Source: Dryococelus australis
Taxonomy: Eukaryota; Arthropoda; Insecta; Phasmatodea; Phasmatidae
Length of the DNA stretch: 64,000 nt
Direction: 5' to 3'
Assembly: GCA_029891345.1 (NCBI GenBank)
Contig: CM056993.1
Coordinates: forward strand, 274,092,900-274,156,899
The notes beneath the pieces are model-generated. The model was not told the DNA's origin, made no database searches, and saw nothing but the letters and a program-made list of their open reading frames with translations. The translations under genes and the position numbers were made by a program. Positions 46,180 through 59,199 of this stretch are shown here, piece after piece (position 1 is the stretch's first letter; each line of letters begins with the position of its first letter).

Positions 46180-48270
46180 GAATCAAGGGGAAACTGTAGT
46201 CATCAATACTACCACATATTTCCATTCATTATGCTGCAGTGCACATGCGAGAACACATGCACACACACATAGCCATCACATTAACTCTACCATACCTACT
46301 TTAATTTACTGTTTCAAGTGTCGCAAAAAACATTTTATGGTACATACTGTACAATTCAACATAACATTTGTTTTGTTGTCACAGCCAATGAGTTGTAGGC
46401 TATATGTTCAGCTACAGTTACCGTAAACTCCAGATTTACCAAGCACGGCTTAAACGGGTAACGGCTTAATTGTGGAGCCAGCATTTCAAAGTCAAATATT
46501 GAACAGCTGCTGTCAGTTGTGTGCCGCTGCTATTAATAACCCATGCGCACGCTGTTAATTACTTGACTGTAGTCAAGTGATATGGTACTGATTAATTTTA
46601 ATATTAAAAGTGTTTGGGTATCATATTTACACATGTTTCTAATAGGAATATATGTGAAACTTGGGAATATTAAGAATTTGGGAAAATTGCAGCCCAGCAC
46701 ATTTTCATTAATAATAATGTATTTCAAGAAAATTGGTATCTGCTTGTTAAAAACGTGAGAATGCATAGTTTATAGGAGTTCGTACACACAGAGGCTATTT
46801 ATAAATTAAACGTGGCACCAACCACTGTGTGCGATTGGATGACAAAATATTACATTAACATAAATATTATTAGCCACAAAAATGATTCCAAAGCAAACAT
46901 CGCATGGTTTTAATAAATAAATAACACTTATTTTTGCTTTGTTGCTGAATTGGGAGAAAAAAAAAAAAAAAAAAAAAAGACAAGCTGGCCTCAGAAAGGC
47001 TTGGCGATTGCAGGCCAAATGCGAATTATTAGCAAGCCGAATTGCTTCACACTAAAATATGTTATGTTAAATAAAGTAGTTATAGAGCTCATGGAAAATT
47101 TAGAACTCTTGAGAACTAATTAGCATATTTGCATTTTACACATGAAAAACGGGTCATTTCATGGAGGCGTGGTTTCCGAAGCAAACAGCGCGCACTGGCC
47201 AACAGATGGCAGCACAGTCACCTATTCTGCTGCTGTGTCACAAAAGTATATCCGCCATCTATTACTTCCTTTTAAAAGTAAATTGGGGGCTCAAAACAAC
47301 TTGGGTTTGAAATATATTACGTCAAATTAATGTAGAAATATTAAAAAAAAATACTCAAAAGGATAGATGTGCTGCCTCTTCAATTAATGTGAAGCATGCA
47401 CGTGGCGCGTTAGCAAAAAGCATTAGCTTCAGCCTATGTAGAAGAGACAACTGAAGCTAAACTATCACATACAGTATTCCATTTTGTTTAAACACCCACT
47501 CATTATTCCAGAACAAAGTTTAATTCGTCACACTACTAACAACTGTTTTGTAATGGTATAAAAACAAATATATATAGATATTTTGTCTATGAACTCCTTT
47601 CTGCCCGTATATTTCTCAGATGTCTGTTGTGCGAATGTAGGCTGTCAAAATAACCAATGTGAAATTTTCTTGTAATGGTTCATGCATCAGTTGATACAGG
47701 ATTTTGTGTATGTAATCATTTATGACGTTGCCACAAACCAGCTGTCAAAAAATTAAATTCTTATATGACTATATTATTTGTTTACATAACTTACACGTAC
47801 AGTATGTAGGCCTAAAGTAAACATCCCCCCCCCCCAAAATGGCTGTAACCATGAATATCAGTTATCTGTTAACCCTTAGCCAGTCATTACTCTGGAAAAT
47901 CGGGAGTTTACACTATATGAATCAATATGATCTAGACCAGTAAAATGGTTTGCGAATCATTTCCCCACAGATAAGATCATTGGTCACTGAGCTTCGCAGT
48001 GTGCAGTACAGACCAAATATTGTCACGCCCATGAAAGCTTCCATTTCAGTTATTTTTGTTAAGAACCATGTTTGAATAGGTGTTTTTAAAATAGGATAAA
48101 AGAATTTTCACTTTGCCCTATGATTACTTGCCCAGTCTAATTTTTTTCCTTCAATTTGTAAGCAATTACCTGTTTGTTGTACACCTGTGTAGAGAATGTT
48201 AAGTGCATAAGCTTCTAGTTAACTCAGGTTGAAATTGTCGTGGGTAGAAAAAACATACCAGATCACGCAC
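46180..48270. other. AT-rich non-coding DNA
   Basis: No supported gene. A 22-base poly-A run lies at about 46957-46978. The weak frame near 46800 (YKLNVAPTTVCDW) has an HTH-like look but no supporting context. Confidence 0.5.
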
Positions 48271-48680
48271 AAAGTCAGCGTTTGTCGTAGAGAACAGCTA
48301 AGCTGCGGGAGAACTGTATCGGAGAAGTGGTCAATAACAAGAACCGCAAGCCCGCACTTTATCAATTAAACGTCCAGCTGCGAGGAGCAGTTTAGATATT
48401 TTCCTAGTTATCCCTTTTCCAACGACTTAAGCTGCTGCTGCTGCGGCAAACTAACCACCTGCATTGTTTCTGACTTGGAACTATTGAGAGGAGGGGAAAA
48501 GGTGCATTGCTAGACGACAGCATCTACGCATGGGTGGCTGGCTGGCGAGTCGTGATTGGCTAAAGCACTAGCGGTGGGGCAAATCAGGCGTGGTGTTATT
48601 GAAGTGCAGGTAGTTGTTTTAGAGAGAGAGATGCTTGCGTCTTCGAGGTAGGAAGACACGTTCAAGTCCAGCCTGGAGGA
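48270..48680. promoter_or_regulatory. GC-richer island with CCAAT box, possible promoter
   Basis: About 400 bases with more CpG than the flanks, a CCAAT motif (GCCAATCA on the minus strand, about 48554-48561) and a CTGCTGCTGCTG run (48431-48442). It lies 2.1 kb upstream of the host exon at 46173 on the same strand and could be its promoter. No TATA box or connecting exon is proven. Confidence 0.3.
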
Positions 48681-49500
48681 GTCTGGCCCAACCTGGCATT
48701 ATGTAGGCAAAGTAAAGTATAAACAGTTTTGATCTTAGCTAGTTTTCTAGAAAGGTAACTTTTTTTTCAGAAGTAGAGTAGTTGTTATCCTTTACGTAGC
48801 TCTAAATTGTAGGGTACACTAAACAAGGGATCAGTCACGTAGCAACCATCAGAGAGGTTATATCTCTGGCAGCACCTTTAGTAAAATACAAATCAACATG
48901 TAGCATTTTGAAGGAAATGTCCAAGGGACAATAAGGTAGAAACTTGAATTTAAGAGTGCTTGTGTAAGAATAGGACGAGCGATTAGCTACATGTTGTAGT
49001 AACTTTACTTTCTTTTATAAGCTTCATCATGGTTAGTCGGGTAGTTGGGGCCATATTAAGGGTCTGTGGTGTGGGTCTTACCAAGGGGGGGAAGGAGGGG
49101 GGTGTACCCCTTAGTAAAACGAAGTGTCCAAGGGCCTCCCCAGGAAATATTTTGGAATTTTACCTGCAAAAAACACATTTATAAATATAAATCTAAAAAG
49201 AAATACTGCAAATTTATTATTAAACTGTAAAAAATTTTACTTTCTACTATGGATGTTCAAAGCCTGTTTCTGATCAAATTCAATTTTGAAAATGACCTTT
49301 CCACCCTGCTGTTTGTGACCATAAGTTACAAGTACATTCATAGAGCAACCCCAATATTAGGAAAACAAACTTTGATGTTTTTTTCTAGGAGATTATACAG
49401 CCACCTCTCCTGACTAATGACTTTTTAATTTTTCATCATCTTCTTGAAACTTGTGGCAAAAAACCTTGAACTGAATCAGTTTATGTCCCTATTTATCATC
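48680..49500. other. Non-coding DNA
   Basis: No gene or repeat recognised. Confidence 0.4.
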
Positions 49501-49511
49501 TTAAGTCATTG

Positions 49512-51335
49512 TTATATGTTTCTACTAAGTTTCGAGGTGCTGCAATATCTCTTCATTAATAAGTTTATCCAACTTGTTGAGAAACCCAAAACAGTATCAA
49601 CTAGTTTGTACGCCTCTAGTCTATGATGCAATGAAGATTCAAATTGATCTATGACAGGAAGGAAATACTGGATTCGAAATTTTTCTGATGGGGTCAGCTC
49701 AACTTCTGGTGCTTGGACACAGTCAAGAGGTTCCAAACGCATGTTTCTTTTGTGCTTGCACTGTGTTTCACTCTCATACTCAGTGCAATCAGTTAACTAA
49801 GCAGCTTTCACCTCATATCCTTCAAAGCTATCCCATTTTGTTCCTTTGAAGCTTGTTAGCGACGTCAGTGCTGAGGCGGCTGTCTTCACTTCCAAAATAG
49901 GGTTCAGCAGAGTTTCACTAGTTTTGTCCCAAGATAACATCCCAAAATACTGTGTAGAGCCCCGTTTCCGTTACTGACATTTTGTTATGCACACTTAGAG
50001 CAGTAACAGGAGATTTTCTTGAATCTTCTTTGTCCTCTGAAATTTCAAAAAGTGAATTTTTTACTTCTTTATAGCCATGCAAGAGGGCTTTTGTAGCATC
50101 TACTCGGCATGACCAGGGGCCACATTAGCTGAGCGGTTAGCCTGCTCACATCCCCCCCAAGGCAAACCAGGTTCAATCCCCGGTCGGGTTACCGGATTTT
50201 CTCAAGTGGGAATCATGTCAGACGATGCAGTTGGTCGGCGGGTTTTCTCAGGAATCTCCCATTTCCCCTACCCTTTCATTCTGGCCCCGCTCCATACTCA
50301 CCTAAATCACCCTCATCAGCTCTCAAGACATCCCTGTTAAGAGCCGTCCAAATCTCTTCACTCACTCACTCGGCATGACCAATGTGGTGGTGGTGGTGGT
50401 GTTCTTTTTGGCACGGGAATGGGTTTATCAGATTTTGCTTCTGTCAAGAAATTGGTTAGAACTTTATATCTATTAGTTGAGGCTGTAAAATATACATAAA
50501 GGTCTTCCAAAAAAGTCAAAAAAGCTTACAGCACTCGGCAGAAACCTGGACTACTAGACTGAGCGAGTGCTCAGCGCAAGGTACCCATACTGTTTAACTA
50601 TTTTCCACCAGTACCAGCGCTTGAAGGCCATTGTTCTTCCTGCTCATTGAAGAAGCACTATCGTAAGACTGACCATGGCAGTTCTTAATGTCTATGTCAT
50701 TCTTTTTCAAAAACTTGCTCAAGCCTTGAAATATTTCTTTAGCTTTGTGGCCCTGGTTAAGTATGAATGCTACAAATCTTTAAACAGGGATGTGTTCCTC
50801 TAAATATCTGAAAATAAAAGTAAGCTAATCAACATGACCTGGAGTTGAGTCTATTGATATGGAATAATACTTTGACTGATTGATTCGAGAGATAACATCA
50901 CTGAAAGCTCTTTGCCAATTAGTTGCACAAATTCCTTGCAAATTGTTAAAGATAGGTAGTTTGTGTGACCACTTCCCCAGTTTCTTTGGTTCTTTATGTG
51001 ATTGCTTAAAAAGTCGTCATACTCTACTATAAGCTACAATAATCCCAAGTAGTTACAGTTTCTCGGTGACCCAATGGTCTGATTTTAACCTCTAAATGCC
51101 AGACCTCTTTCACTGATGAAAACTATAACACATATCAATCTCCCGAGAACTTCTTGGCAGTATTTTGCTACATTTTCTGCTTGCTGTGTCAGTTCTTGAT
51201 CAATACAACCCGCTTCTTTAGAGCATCCTGCAAAATCAATTACAGCATTCAGATGGTTTTTAGAAGTTTTGTGTTCAACCAGACGTGTAGCAGCATTTTC
51301 CCAATCACGATAATCACCATGAGTAATTTGTGAGC
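49512..51335 (-). pseudogene. hAT-like transposase fossil (DUF4371/ZMYM1 type)
   Basis: Minus-strand blocks in the order of this family: THGDYRDWENAATRLVEHKTSKNH (about 51330-51255), DQELTQQAENVAKYCQEVLGRLI then ISERGLAFRG (about 51110), CHGQSYDSASSM (50685-50650) and VWVPCAEHSLSLVV (about 50590-50550) containing the conserved C..HSLNL motif. LDCVQAPEVELTPSEKFRIQYFLPVIDQ follows, with an open tail to 49512. Stops and frameshifts throughout show it is dead. A SINE interrupts it at 50116-50367. The N-terminal zinc finger is missing, cut off by the LTR-like DNA starting near 51360. Confidence 0.88.
50102..50381 (+). mobile_element. tRNA-derived SINE with 14-bp target-site duplication
   Basis: SINE body 50116-50367 (252 bp), flanked by perfect direct repeats ACTCGGCATGACCA at 50102-50115 and 50368-50381. 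The head is tRNA-like, with RNA polymerase III promoter A box TAGCTGAGCGGT (50126-50137) and B box GGTTCAATCCC (50170-50180). It ends in a short CACTCACT tail. The intact duplication dates the insertion as later than the decay of the host hAT copy's flanks. Confidence 0.92.
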
Positions 51336-51359
51336 GTGTTCATTTCCATTGCACCAGCT

Positions 51360-52020
51360 CCGATATTACACAGGGAAGGAGCTTGGAGTGAAAGTCAACA
51401 GAACTGGTAAGATAGGTGTTTATTAATCCAAAGGAAATAAACAAAGTTGGCAGAGGTGCTATCCCCTAATTCCCCACGAGCTATGCAGAAAGTAAACACC
51501 CCATTGTAATACAGGGGAAGGTGTCCTGGGCAAAGCTAGTGGGATAGGCAGTTAGCTGGTGCATGTTATAAAATCGGGGCAAGCTCTACTCTCAGGTTAT
51601 CCGTAAGGGACTGAACGCATCTAAGTGTGTTGCTGTCGACGCTGCTGGTTCTTCCTTCAGTTAGGCACTGGAGAGGATCTTCTGCCCCATGAGATGAATG
51701 ATGAAGTAAGGATAGGTTTGAGCTTCGGGCACCAAGAGCTGGAGCGATGAGGGCTCAGGATGCATCTCCTTATATACTCCTCGGCCATCTCTTCTTCCAC
51801 TGGCATAGGGCATCTGGAGAGAGAGAACAGCAGGTGCAAGCCCAGTGCCTAGATCCTCTGTGTGTGGCGTAGTGGAGAGCGGTGGGATCTAGGCAACTTG
51901 CATGTGGTGGCATCTCGGGGCACACTGCTGTACTCGCCCTGCACCTCTTGCATGGTCTTGATGGCTCATCGTGCGCAATAATAAATTATTATTGGGACGT
52001 CCGTCCTGGCCCGGTAAGTA
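51360..52020 (-). repeat. LTR-like repeat with TATA box and AATAAA hairpin
   Basis: On the minus strand GAGTATATAAGG (TATA at about 51769-51777) is followed about 330 bp later by AATAAA within a small hairpin: TGTTTATT at 51417-51424, 11-base loop, AATAAACA at 51436-51443. This spacing and hairpin resemble the 35-kb and 58-kb LTRs, though the rest is not obviously similar. Edges are approximate. Confidence 0.5.
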
Positions 52021-52069
52021 AAACAATCTTTTAAGACAGCGGTGGCAGCGTGACTCGTAGACAAGCTGT

Positions 52070-52704
52070 CAGGAATGCAGTTGCACTGATGAGTAGCAGT
52101 CATTTAGCATTAATGAACAAGATGTCATACGTAATTTCCTCACTACCACGGTTGCCAATAGGCGGGACACCAGTTGTCCCGGGGTGTATGAGATGTGTTG
52201 TGGTTTAAGCGATCGTGGGGGTGGGCATGGATGGTCTGGCTGGAGAGATCAGGGTTATTCGTATGGGCCGAGTAGGTTGGTGTGTGGGAACGTAATTCGT
52301 GTGAGATGATACTACACGGGGTTTGGGGACTACCTTAGGTAGGAGTCGAACTCGGACCATTTTCCCCGAAGCTAAATTAATTACGCGTGTGTTCGGTTCG
52401 TCCTTCAGAGGGTCTACCTTGGCTGGGATAATGATTGCTACCGAGGGTGAGGGCTCCAGTTGAGCAAGGTGAGTTCTCTCTGGATTGCATTCCGGCCAAC
52501 AGGCGCCTAAATATTTGTATAAGGGTGTCCAGTGATCTAGGGGGACGAAAGGTGATATCAGCCTAGGTGCTGCTTGAGTATCTGAAGGTGGAGGTTCAAC
52601 CTCGCTTGTGTCCCCATAAGTGGGGTTGGATTTGAGAGCCTCTCTAAGGCATGGCATTCTCTTCGTCGTCTACGACACTGAACCCCTCCCTTCTTATTAT
52701 GCAT
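52070..52704 (-). pseudogene. Basic 'KKGG/RPTRP' ORF of the hairpin LTR family, minus-strand copy
   Basis: From ATG 52704: MHNKKGGVQCRRRRRECHAL, then after one frame shift ALKSNPTYGDTSEVEPP. The 52657-52205 frame follows, with LGACWPECNPE (acidic middle), VINLASGKMVRVRLLPKVV, then TNYVPTHQPTRPIRITLI. After a stop, GQLVSRLLATVVVRKLRM occurs in another frame (about 52170-52115). Every block aligns with the 38081 ORF, with the RPTRP block closest to the 12698 copy. It lies about 450 bp after its LTR hairpin. No pol domain follows. Function unknown. Confidence 0.55.
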
Positions 52705-52959
52705 CTGTTCTGTCCCCTGACCTTCCCACAAACATACAGTACTGGAGTCACACCCAAGGCCCTTATGTGCAGAAGTGCAGTCCAGTATTGGGACGTCAGT
52801 GGAGGTAGGCGCGGGAACACCGGAAACCCAGGAACTGTGGCATGTCTCGCGCAGGCTAAGGCATTTTGCAAGCTCCGTCTCCTGTAGAGTTTGGTGCACC
52901 TCACAGCTAGTCTCCAGCAGGATTTAGTTACTGAACCTGGCACAAGATTTACTAACACA

Positions 52960-54088
52960 CATGAAAAATTAAAATTACTAATGACTCAGGCATTAACATT
53001 AAAATGATGGTAAACGGGCAATTTAAATTCACGCAAGTTTTATTACATAACTTAGGAAATGTGGAAAGTCCTGGCTAATCGATACAAGATTCAATTAACT
53101 AGCTAAATAGTAATTAAAATGTGTTACATTCTGAAACAGGCGAAGGTGAGCCTGACAAATAATTAATAAAAATAATATGCAGAAATTATTCTATGTCTAA
53201 ATTACACAATTTTACAGTGTCTCCCAATTTACAGTGGTTTTACCAAATAGGTAAACTAAGTCACAATGACCTGCTACTGCGGAGTCATGGAAATTCACTA
53301 GGTTAAAGGGTGCAGGACGTGGATTACCTCTGGAGGTGGGCCGCCGTTACGGTCGGCTGGTGCAGATGTGGACGAGCCTTATCCAAGCTGCAGGGGTGGT
53401 GCAGTCTTCGCAATCTGCCGAGGTGGTTTGAAGTCGTGTTGCAGGCTTCTGGACGCTGAGCCGTGATGCACGCTCTGAAGACTGAACCATGTCGCAGGCT
53501 GAGGAGAGGAGAGAGAGATCTTCCGCAGACCAGGGAGTGCTCACTGACCTACGTGGCCAGTGAGCCCGGCGTCTCTGCCAGGGCGTGCTCATAGACTTCC
53601 TTTTATATGAAAAAATCCCTTGATCTGCGATCTTCCGGGGGTGCGGGTAGAGTAGCCTTCCAGCACAGGGGTAGGTTTATCAGGGTTGCAGCAGCGCCGC
53701 TCATTTCTTATCTCCCTGTGTGGAGGCAACGACAAACACCTCTTCCTGAGGCTGGCGGGTTGTGATGTCACAAGGTTGCAGGGGTGCTGCCATTTCGTAT
53801 GTTTGCTGGAACTTCTTCCACAGCTAAATGTAGGGTAATGGTTCGTCAAAAATATTTAATTTATTCAAGCGCTTGCATGCGGGATTCCAGGCGGGCCATA
53901 TATTTCGTAATTAAATGCGTTAATCACTTTTACGTATGCGGTTGTCCAACACGTGGAGTCTCCTTGCTCGATACATGAAATTACTTTGCCACTGTTACTG
54001 CTTTGCCACAAGCCCTCATTGGCTCAAGATGGGGTGAAGTCGCCCATCGAGTGCACAAGTGCATTGCGCAGCATGTTGGCACGGGTCA
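52960..54088 (-). repeat. LTR-like repeat, hairpin family, copy 5 (minus)
   Basis: Read on the minus strand it starts TGACCCGTGCCAACATGCTGC at 54088 and continues GCGACTTCACCCCATC, matching copies at 11449 and 36620. It shares the GATAAGAAATGAGC and CCCCTGTGCTGGAAGGCTA blocks (about 53715-53650). TATA-like CATATAAAAGG lies near 53612, the perfect hairpin CAGGC/TCACCTTC/GCCTG at 53154-53137, and AATAAA at about 53042. It is inserted at or next to the left end of a pogo MITE (54092). Confidence 0.75.
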
Positions 54089-54091
54089 ACA

Positions 54092-54570
54092 GTTACAGTT
54101 CTTGTAATTGTTTGGTAAAAAGGGGTGCCGCAGGTACTCTTATGTTGTATCATTTTATTCTGAAGACATCTGATCTATTGAATTAAATTAATATTCCATG
54201 GAAAAATCATGTCAATTTTATGCCAGACACAAATGAACATAGACTTACAATGTTCGGTGAATTTTCATGTTGCTACATGTTTTTAACATTCTGGGAGACA
54301 AGGCTAGGCTGAGTATAAGACTCTTGGGTATCTTTTTTGTAAGAAGACGTGTGTATTAAAATATATTTATATTAAATTTTAAACATATTTAATTTTAATG
54401 CTAAAGAGGATTGAACGGACTTCATGCAAAAAACTGCACATTTTGAAGTGTAGAGGTCAGGGGTGTGTCAAAATTGGTCCAAAATTTGCCAATACAGCTA
54501 TAGCAACAGACCTTTCATAATGACCTTATTTCTGGAAATCATCAGATTGTTTTCGTACGGGTCCACTGTA
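54092..54570. mobile_element. Pogo-type MITE, copy 3 (internally deleted)
   Basis: Shares AAATCATGTCAATTTTATGCC (54205 region) with copy 2 at 20750. The right end GGGTCCACTGTA (54559-54570) is the pogo-type terminus seen in copies 1 and 2. Shorter than the others; the left end abuts LTR copy 5. Confidence 0.6.
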
Positions 54571-57480
54571 CATATTACAAAAGGTGGACTGTGAGTGCTG
54601 CTTTCAGTCCAGTATGCAAGCATGCAGCCAGTCCAGGAGACAAGCAGTCAGTCACAGTTCGCCAAGAAAAAAGTTTGGAACAAGTTTCTATCAATACAAA
54701 TAATCCTTTACTTGGTTACCTAAGTGAGTCACAGCGCTGCCTATTACATCCCACCGAGGAGTGAATGACTAGGGTAGGTAGAAAAGGAACAGGAATGTCA
54801 AACCACTTGATGCTGTTAGAAAAGTAAAGCATCTCTTCACCCCTTCTGTGCAACATCACCTGAACGGCTACACTGACCCCTTTGGATGCACTTTGGATTT
54901 TGCTATCACACAACCAGTGGTATATTCATTATTTCTCTCATTTTTATTTCTTAAAGAAAGAAGCTATTCTAATTGCATTCTAGTGTTCGTTTGAAGTCAC
55001 TATGTTCAATATGAAGCTCGAAACTATAACGAAGCTCTTCAGCTTTCATTACGGAGGTGTGGTACAGATTGTTATTTGAGATTGCAGAAGGAGAGAATCT
55101 GAAAGTAATGTGCCTTCATGCATTACAGAAACATAAAAATATATTTAAAAAAAATTATTTTAAAAGTACCAGTTAACCTTTTTGTTTTAATTTGTGAACC
55201 ATGTGAGCAGCAGTGTAGGCTGGCTATTGTGAGGGTATTTATTATTTAATTACAGTTATTTATAATGAAATACGAGTACAGAAACACTGTTCATTCTCAA
55301 TTTTCTTTGAACAATGTAGGCTACTTTGTAAAATAACCAATAGATAGAGCTAAGGGTAAATAATTCTTGGGAGTGTACAACAAAATTACTCTGTCTTGAA
55401 AATAATTGAGTGGAAATTAGTAACCATATTGTTATTAATACAATCAAATAGAAACACAACAGCATATAGTTTGTTGCCCATTGCTTATTTTAAAATCTTG
55501 GTATTAAAAATAACAAATGAAACAGGATGTTAGCAAATTATAGTTTGTAACCAAACAGTGAAATGGTCGCAGAGAAAAATCGTCATACATGTGACAAACT
55601 AAGTTCTGTCAGCTCTCTTTCATCAGTGTACATGCGAGTCCATTTTAACACAGTGCATAAGAAATTACAGTATATTTATGTGTAATATATCACATATCCA
55701 GCTCAGCTAGAAAATAGTACAATGTCGTCAGCAAATACGACACACTTGACGAGCAAAATATACCTTTTTTCAAAAATATAAATTTTATTTAATACTTTAA
55801 TACTAACATTTAAACACACCAAATGCAAACAAATTATTTTAAGGGTTTTGGTTTATTAATGTTTTCCTTTAAGTATTCATAATTTATAAACAAACTTTCA
55901 TAATTAAGTTAAAGTTCATGTATGTAGTGCTGCCATCTTGCATTCGCTAATGAAAACCAGAACATTGCCGAAGGCTTGGAGGACTGTAATGAAATATGAC
56001 TTAAAATACAAAATTGTCTTTCTCTAAGATTTGATTCGTTTAGAGACCTTTACGAATATGAAAAATTAACGAATATCTTAATAAGTCCCCCAGGACCTGG
56101 GGAGAGACAAATACTGGCATCACAAAGTGAATTCCCAGAATAACATAAGAAGACAATTCTTAAAAGGAAAAGCAGAGTGGGAATGCCACCAGTCAGTAGC
56201 TAAGCCTCAGGAACCTACAATCCCGCTTTACGTCCCTCCAACCAAACTGCGTGGAAAACCTAATCCCTAGATAGGGCCAGGACCTCAGGAGGACCATGTC
56301 TACTTGTGACCCACCATTGGTGCCATATAGTAGCACATGGTTTGATGCACCCTCAGAGCTCATATCACCACTCAACCCCAAGGCAGCAAAACTATGAATG
56401 TAAACAAAATATTTAACCACAGCCAATTTGGCAAAATTTGTTGGCACTCTGCAAGCAAATTCCGATAGTGAAACTTAGTAAAACAGTGGAAAGTAAAGAA
56501 AAAAATAAAATATAAAAATGTTACACTGATGCATGTGATCAACATTACACCATTATGGTGTGGTAATGAGGATAAAACTTGTGCAGCAACTTGCATTTAA
56601 ACAATTTAATGGAAGTGACTTAACATGTACAAGGATGATAGCTATGACCTAGAACTGATGTGATGCTAGCAATTAAATCAGTGCATCGTGGTAACATTTT
56701 ATCCATTAAATAACAGGTTTCTGCATTTGATTCCTTGTAAACACTGCTTATGGAAAAAGAAACATGCCTGGGGAAAAAAAAGTTCCAGCAAATGAGTTGT
56801 GACGTGAATGTTATTTGCTGCATTTGATTACCATGTTTACTCAACTCTAATTGCACTTTTTCCGGACAATATTTTTGGAAAACAAGGTCCAGATTAGAAT
56901 GATGTGCTGTCAATTACTGGACCTGAAAAAATTTATAGTCAAATGGTAATGTTTATTTGTATTATTATTTTTAGTTTTTATAGCCATATCATTCATTGTA
57001 TTGTTACGGACTGTAACTTGAACCAGCCGCCGGCTCCCGTTACATGTGAACCGGGGTGACCCAGCACCTCTTCCCTCTCCTCCCTCGGACTGACACGCTT
57101 GCTGCTTTGTTTGCCCCCTTCTTCTGGGAAGCTCGTTGCTTGATTATAGAAGTGGCCAAAACCAGCACCACCGGCACCAGAATAAACCCTGCGTAAGCTG
57201 CGACCACTGCTTCACAGTAGCCCCGGGGGAAGGATGGTGTGAAGTACCTTGGCCACACCCTCAAACTGCCATTCCCACTAAGGATGAATGATGAGGCCAC
57301 AAAGTTTATTTGCTCTGCTAAACTGCATGAGAAAATTAACCTGATAGCTACTGTTAATTCCCATATTACAGTTATGTCTTTAAAAAGAAATAACCGTAAA
57401 AATTTATGTTTGATGTGTGCTCGGTTACTCACTGTATGGCACAATCAACGAGGTTTATTACGCTAGACCAAGTGCGTGGT
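54570..57480. other. AT-rich non-coding DNA
   Basis: Open frames up to 134 residues (for example 57040-57444 minus and 56620-56913 minus) resemble nothing known and lack splice or codon support. No repeat family recognised. Confidence 0.45.
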
Positions 57481-57629
57481 TATCCATAGCTGATGGGAGG
57501 TGTTAGTTAACCTGACTTACTCTCAAGGTCTTCGGTCGGTTGGGGTAACGTGCGTTTGGTGGCTGAGCGAACTTGGTGCTACAGTCCTTGGATTTTATGC
57601 GCTTTACTGAGTTATCTCACACCATACTC

Positions 57630-59196
57630 AAAGTTCCAGGTCACTGACTCTTGACTTCAGAATCTAGGATTGGCTAGTCCGTACCAGGCTTCAGTCCCGT
57701 ATAATAGACCCCTCAGCAAAGGGTGGCAGTCGGGACTGGTTCGGACATGCAGCGGGGGGATATATATATATATCATATCATGGGGAGAGTAGAGACTGTC
57801 CGTAACCTCAGTGAGGCGGCACGGTCCTGTTCCGCCTGTCTCTCCTGCGTACGAGGGGCTAAGGTATTCTACTGCTTGGCAGCTAGATGAGCAATATTTT
57901 GTTCCCTATGCCGTAGGCCGTGCCTTATCTTTTAAGCCATAGAGTTTGGTTCTGCGCTGAACCAAACACGTTGTGCACTCCGGACAAGAAACTATTCCCT
58001 ATAATAGTGCTGTCCAGTAGCCGATTGATAACTGAGCTCGGTACCTCCGGTGATCCCCCACATTAGCAGGCAGATCAGAGACGTTAAGTTATGTGGGCCA
58101 CCGGTACTTCTACTGGATGTGATATCCAGCCAAGGCCATGCCACAATACCCAGGCCCATACAGCCTCCAGCACCTAGGTGCTCTGGTAGGTGATATAACC
58201 CAGCCAGCTGTCTCTCCTTGATGAAAGGTATTTCTGGTGGTCGTGACTCCTCTGTTCCTTCCCTCCACCACCTGGGTGCTCGGGTTAATAGGAAGCAACA
58301 AGCGGCCGTCTAATGGGTGTGTTACCATACTGGAGGTCCCCAGAAGGGGGGCCTCAGTCAAGCTAGTTCGGATTTAAAATGTTCCCGGTTTCTGTCGGCA
58401 GTGCACAGTGCAAATTATTCCTAGTGGGTGAAGCAGATGTTACTCAAGAAATAAAAGGGTTAGAATAGAGAACAAAGCTGTATTTATTGAGGACTCAATA
58501 AATACAGTGACTTGAGCTATCTCCTATCAAGTAGGTGGAGTACTGAAGGTAAACTACGTTAGCCAGGTGTATGCGACCTGGTCCTAGGCAAGAGGGAAAG
58601 TGAACTAGAAAACTGAATATATAACTAACGAACAAAAGCTGTCTGGAAGAGATAAAAGAAGTTGAAGTTAAAGTTAAAGTAGCAAGGTAAATTCGTGCTT
58701 GATGGGTGTCCAAGACTGTTGTCGTTGCACGGAGTGACAGTGATGGATACTGAATATTCGAGGTTCGCTGGAGGCCACAGCACTAAGGAGTGCTCGGGGT
58801 TTTCTCTAGAGAAGAATAAGAATGACTGTCGGAGCCCCTCAGCGCACGGACTTATACAGTCAGAAGTGTAAGCTGCCGAGGCGGGGTGCGGGGAAGGCAT
58901 GTGAGGTCCTTCTGCCGTGAGACTGGCGTAGGAGGTGAGAACACTCTCATTAGAGTTCTGCTTCGTGGATCTTCGGTGGGGCTCGGCAATGCCCTGAAGT
59001 GGTTGACAGCTTGTAGGAACTCAGCGCGGGAGGGAGAAGGAGGGGGGGGGGGGGGAAGGCGGCGTGCTCGCCGGTTGCACAACCTTGTAGCCACGTGTTC
59101 GGACGCCCTATAGATTTAAGGGGCGCGCAACAACCGTGTATTGGTTTGCGGTAACAACTCTCACATAGGTTGAAATAAGGGTATACTTAATGTGAA
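57630..59196 (-). repeat. LTR-like repeat, AATAAA-hairpin family, copy 2
   Basis: Direct-orientation homologue of 34190-35872. The TATA-like CTGTATAAGT on the minus strand (58851-58860) and an AATAAA inside a 14-bp stem (58478-58507) are about 360 bp apart. A 13-base poly-G run is present near 59043, and a (TA)n run near 57762. Boundaries approximate. Confidence 0.7.
58478..58507. repeat. 14-bp perfect hairpin containing AATAAA on both strands
   Basis: CTGTATTTATTGAG (58478-58491), GA, then CTCAATAAATACAG (58494-58507). It is positionally equivalent to 35002-35031. Confidence 0.95.
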
Positions 59197-59199
59197 GAG

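Noticed and set aside
46630..46850. HTH-like frame (YKLNVAPTTVCDWMTKYY) resembling a Tigger or Psq N-terminus
   Set aside because: Too short, with a stop just upstream and no flanking transposase similarity.
57040..57444. 134-residue minus-strand frame with a hydrophobic segment
   Set aside because: No family resemblance and no splice or promoter support.
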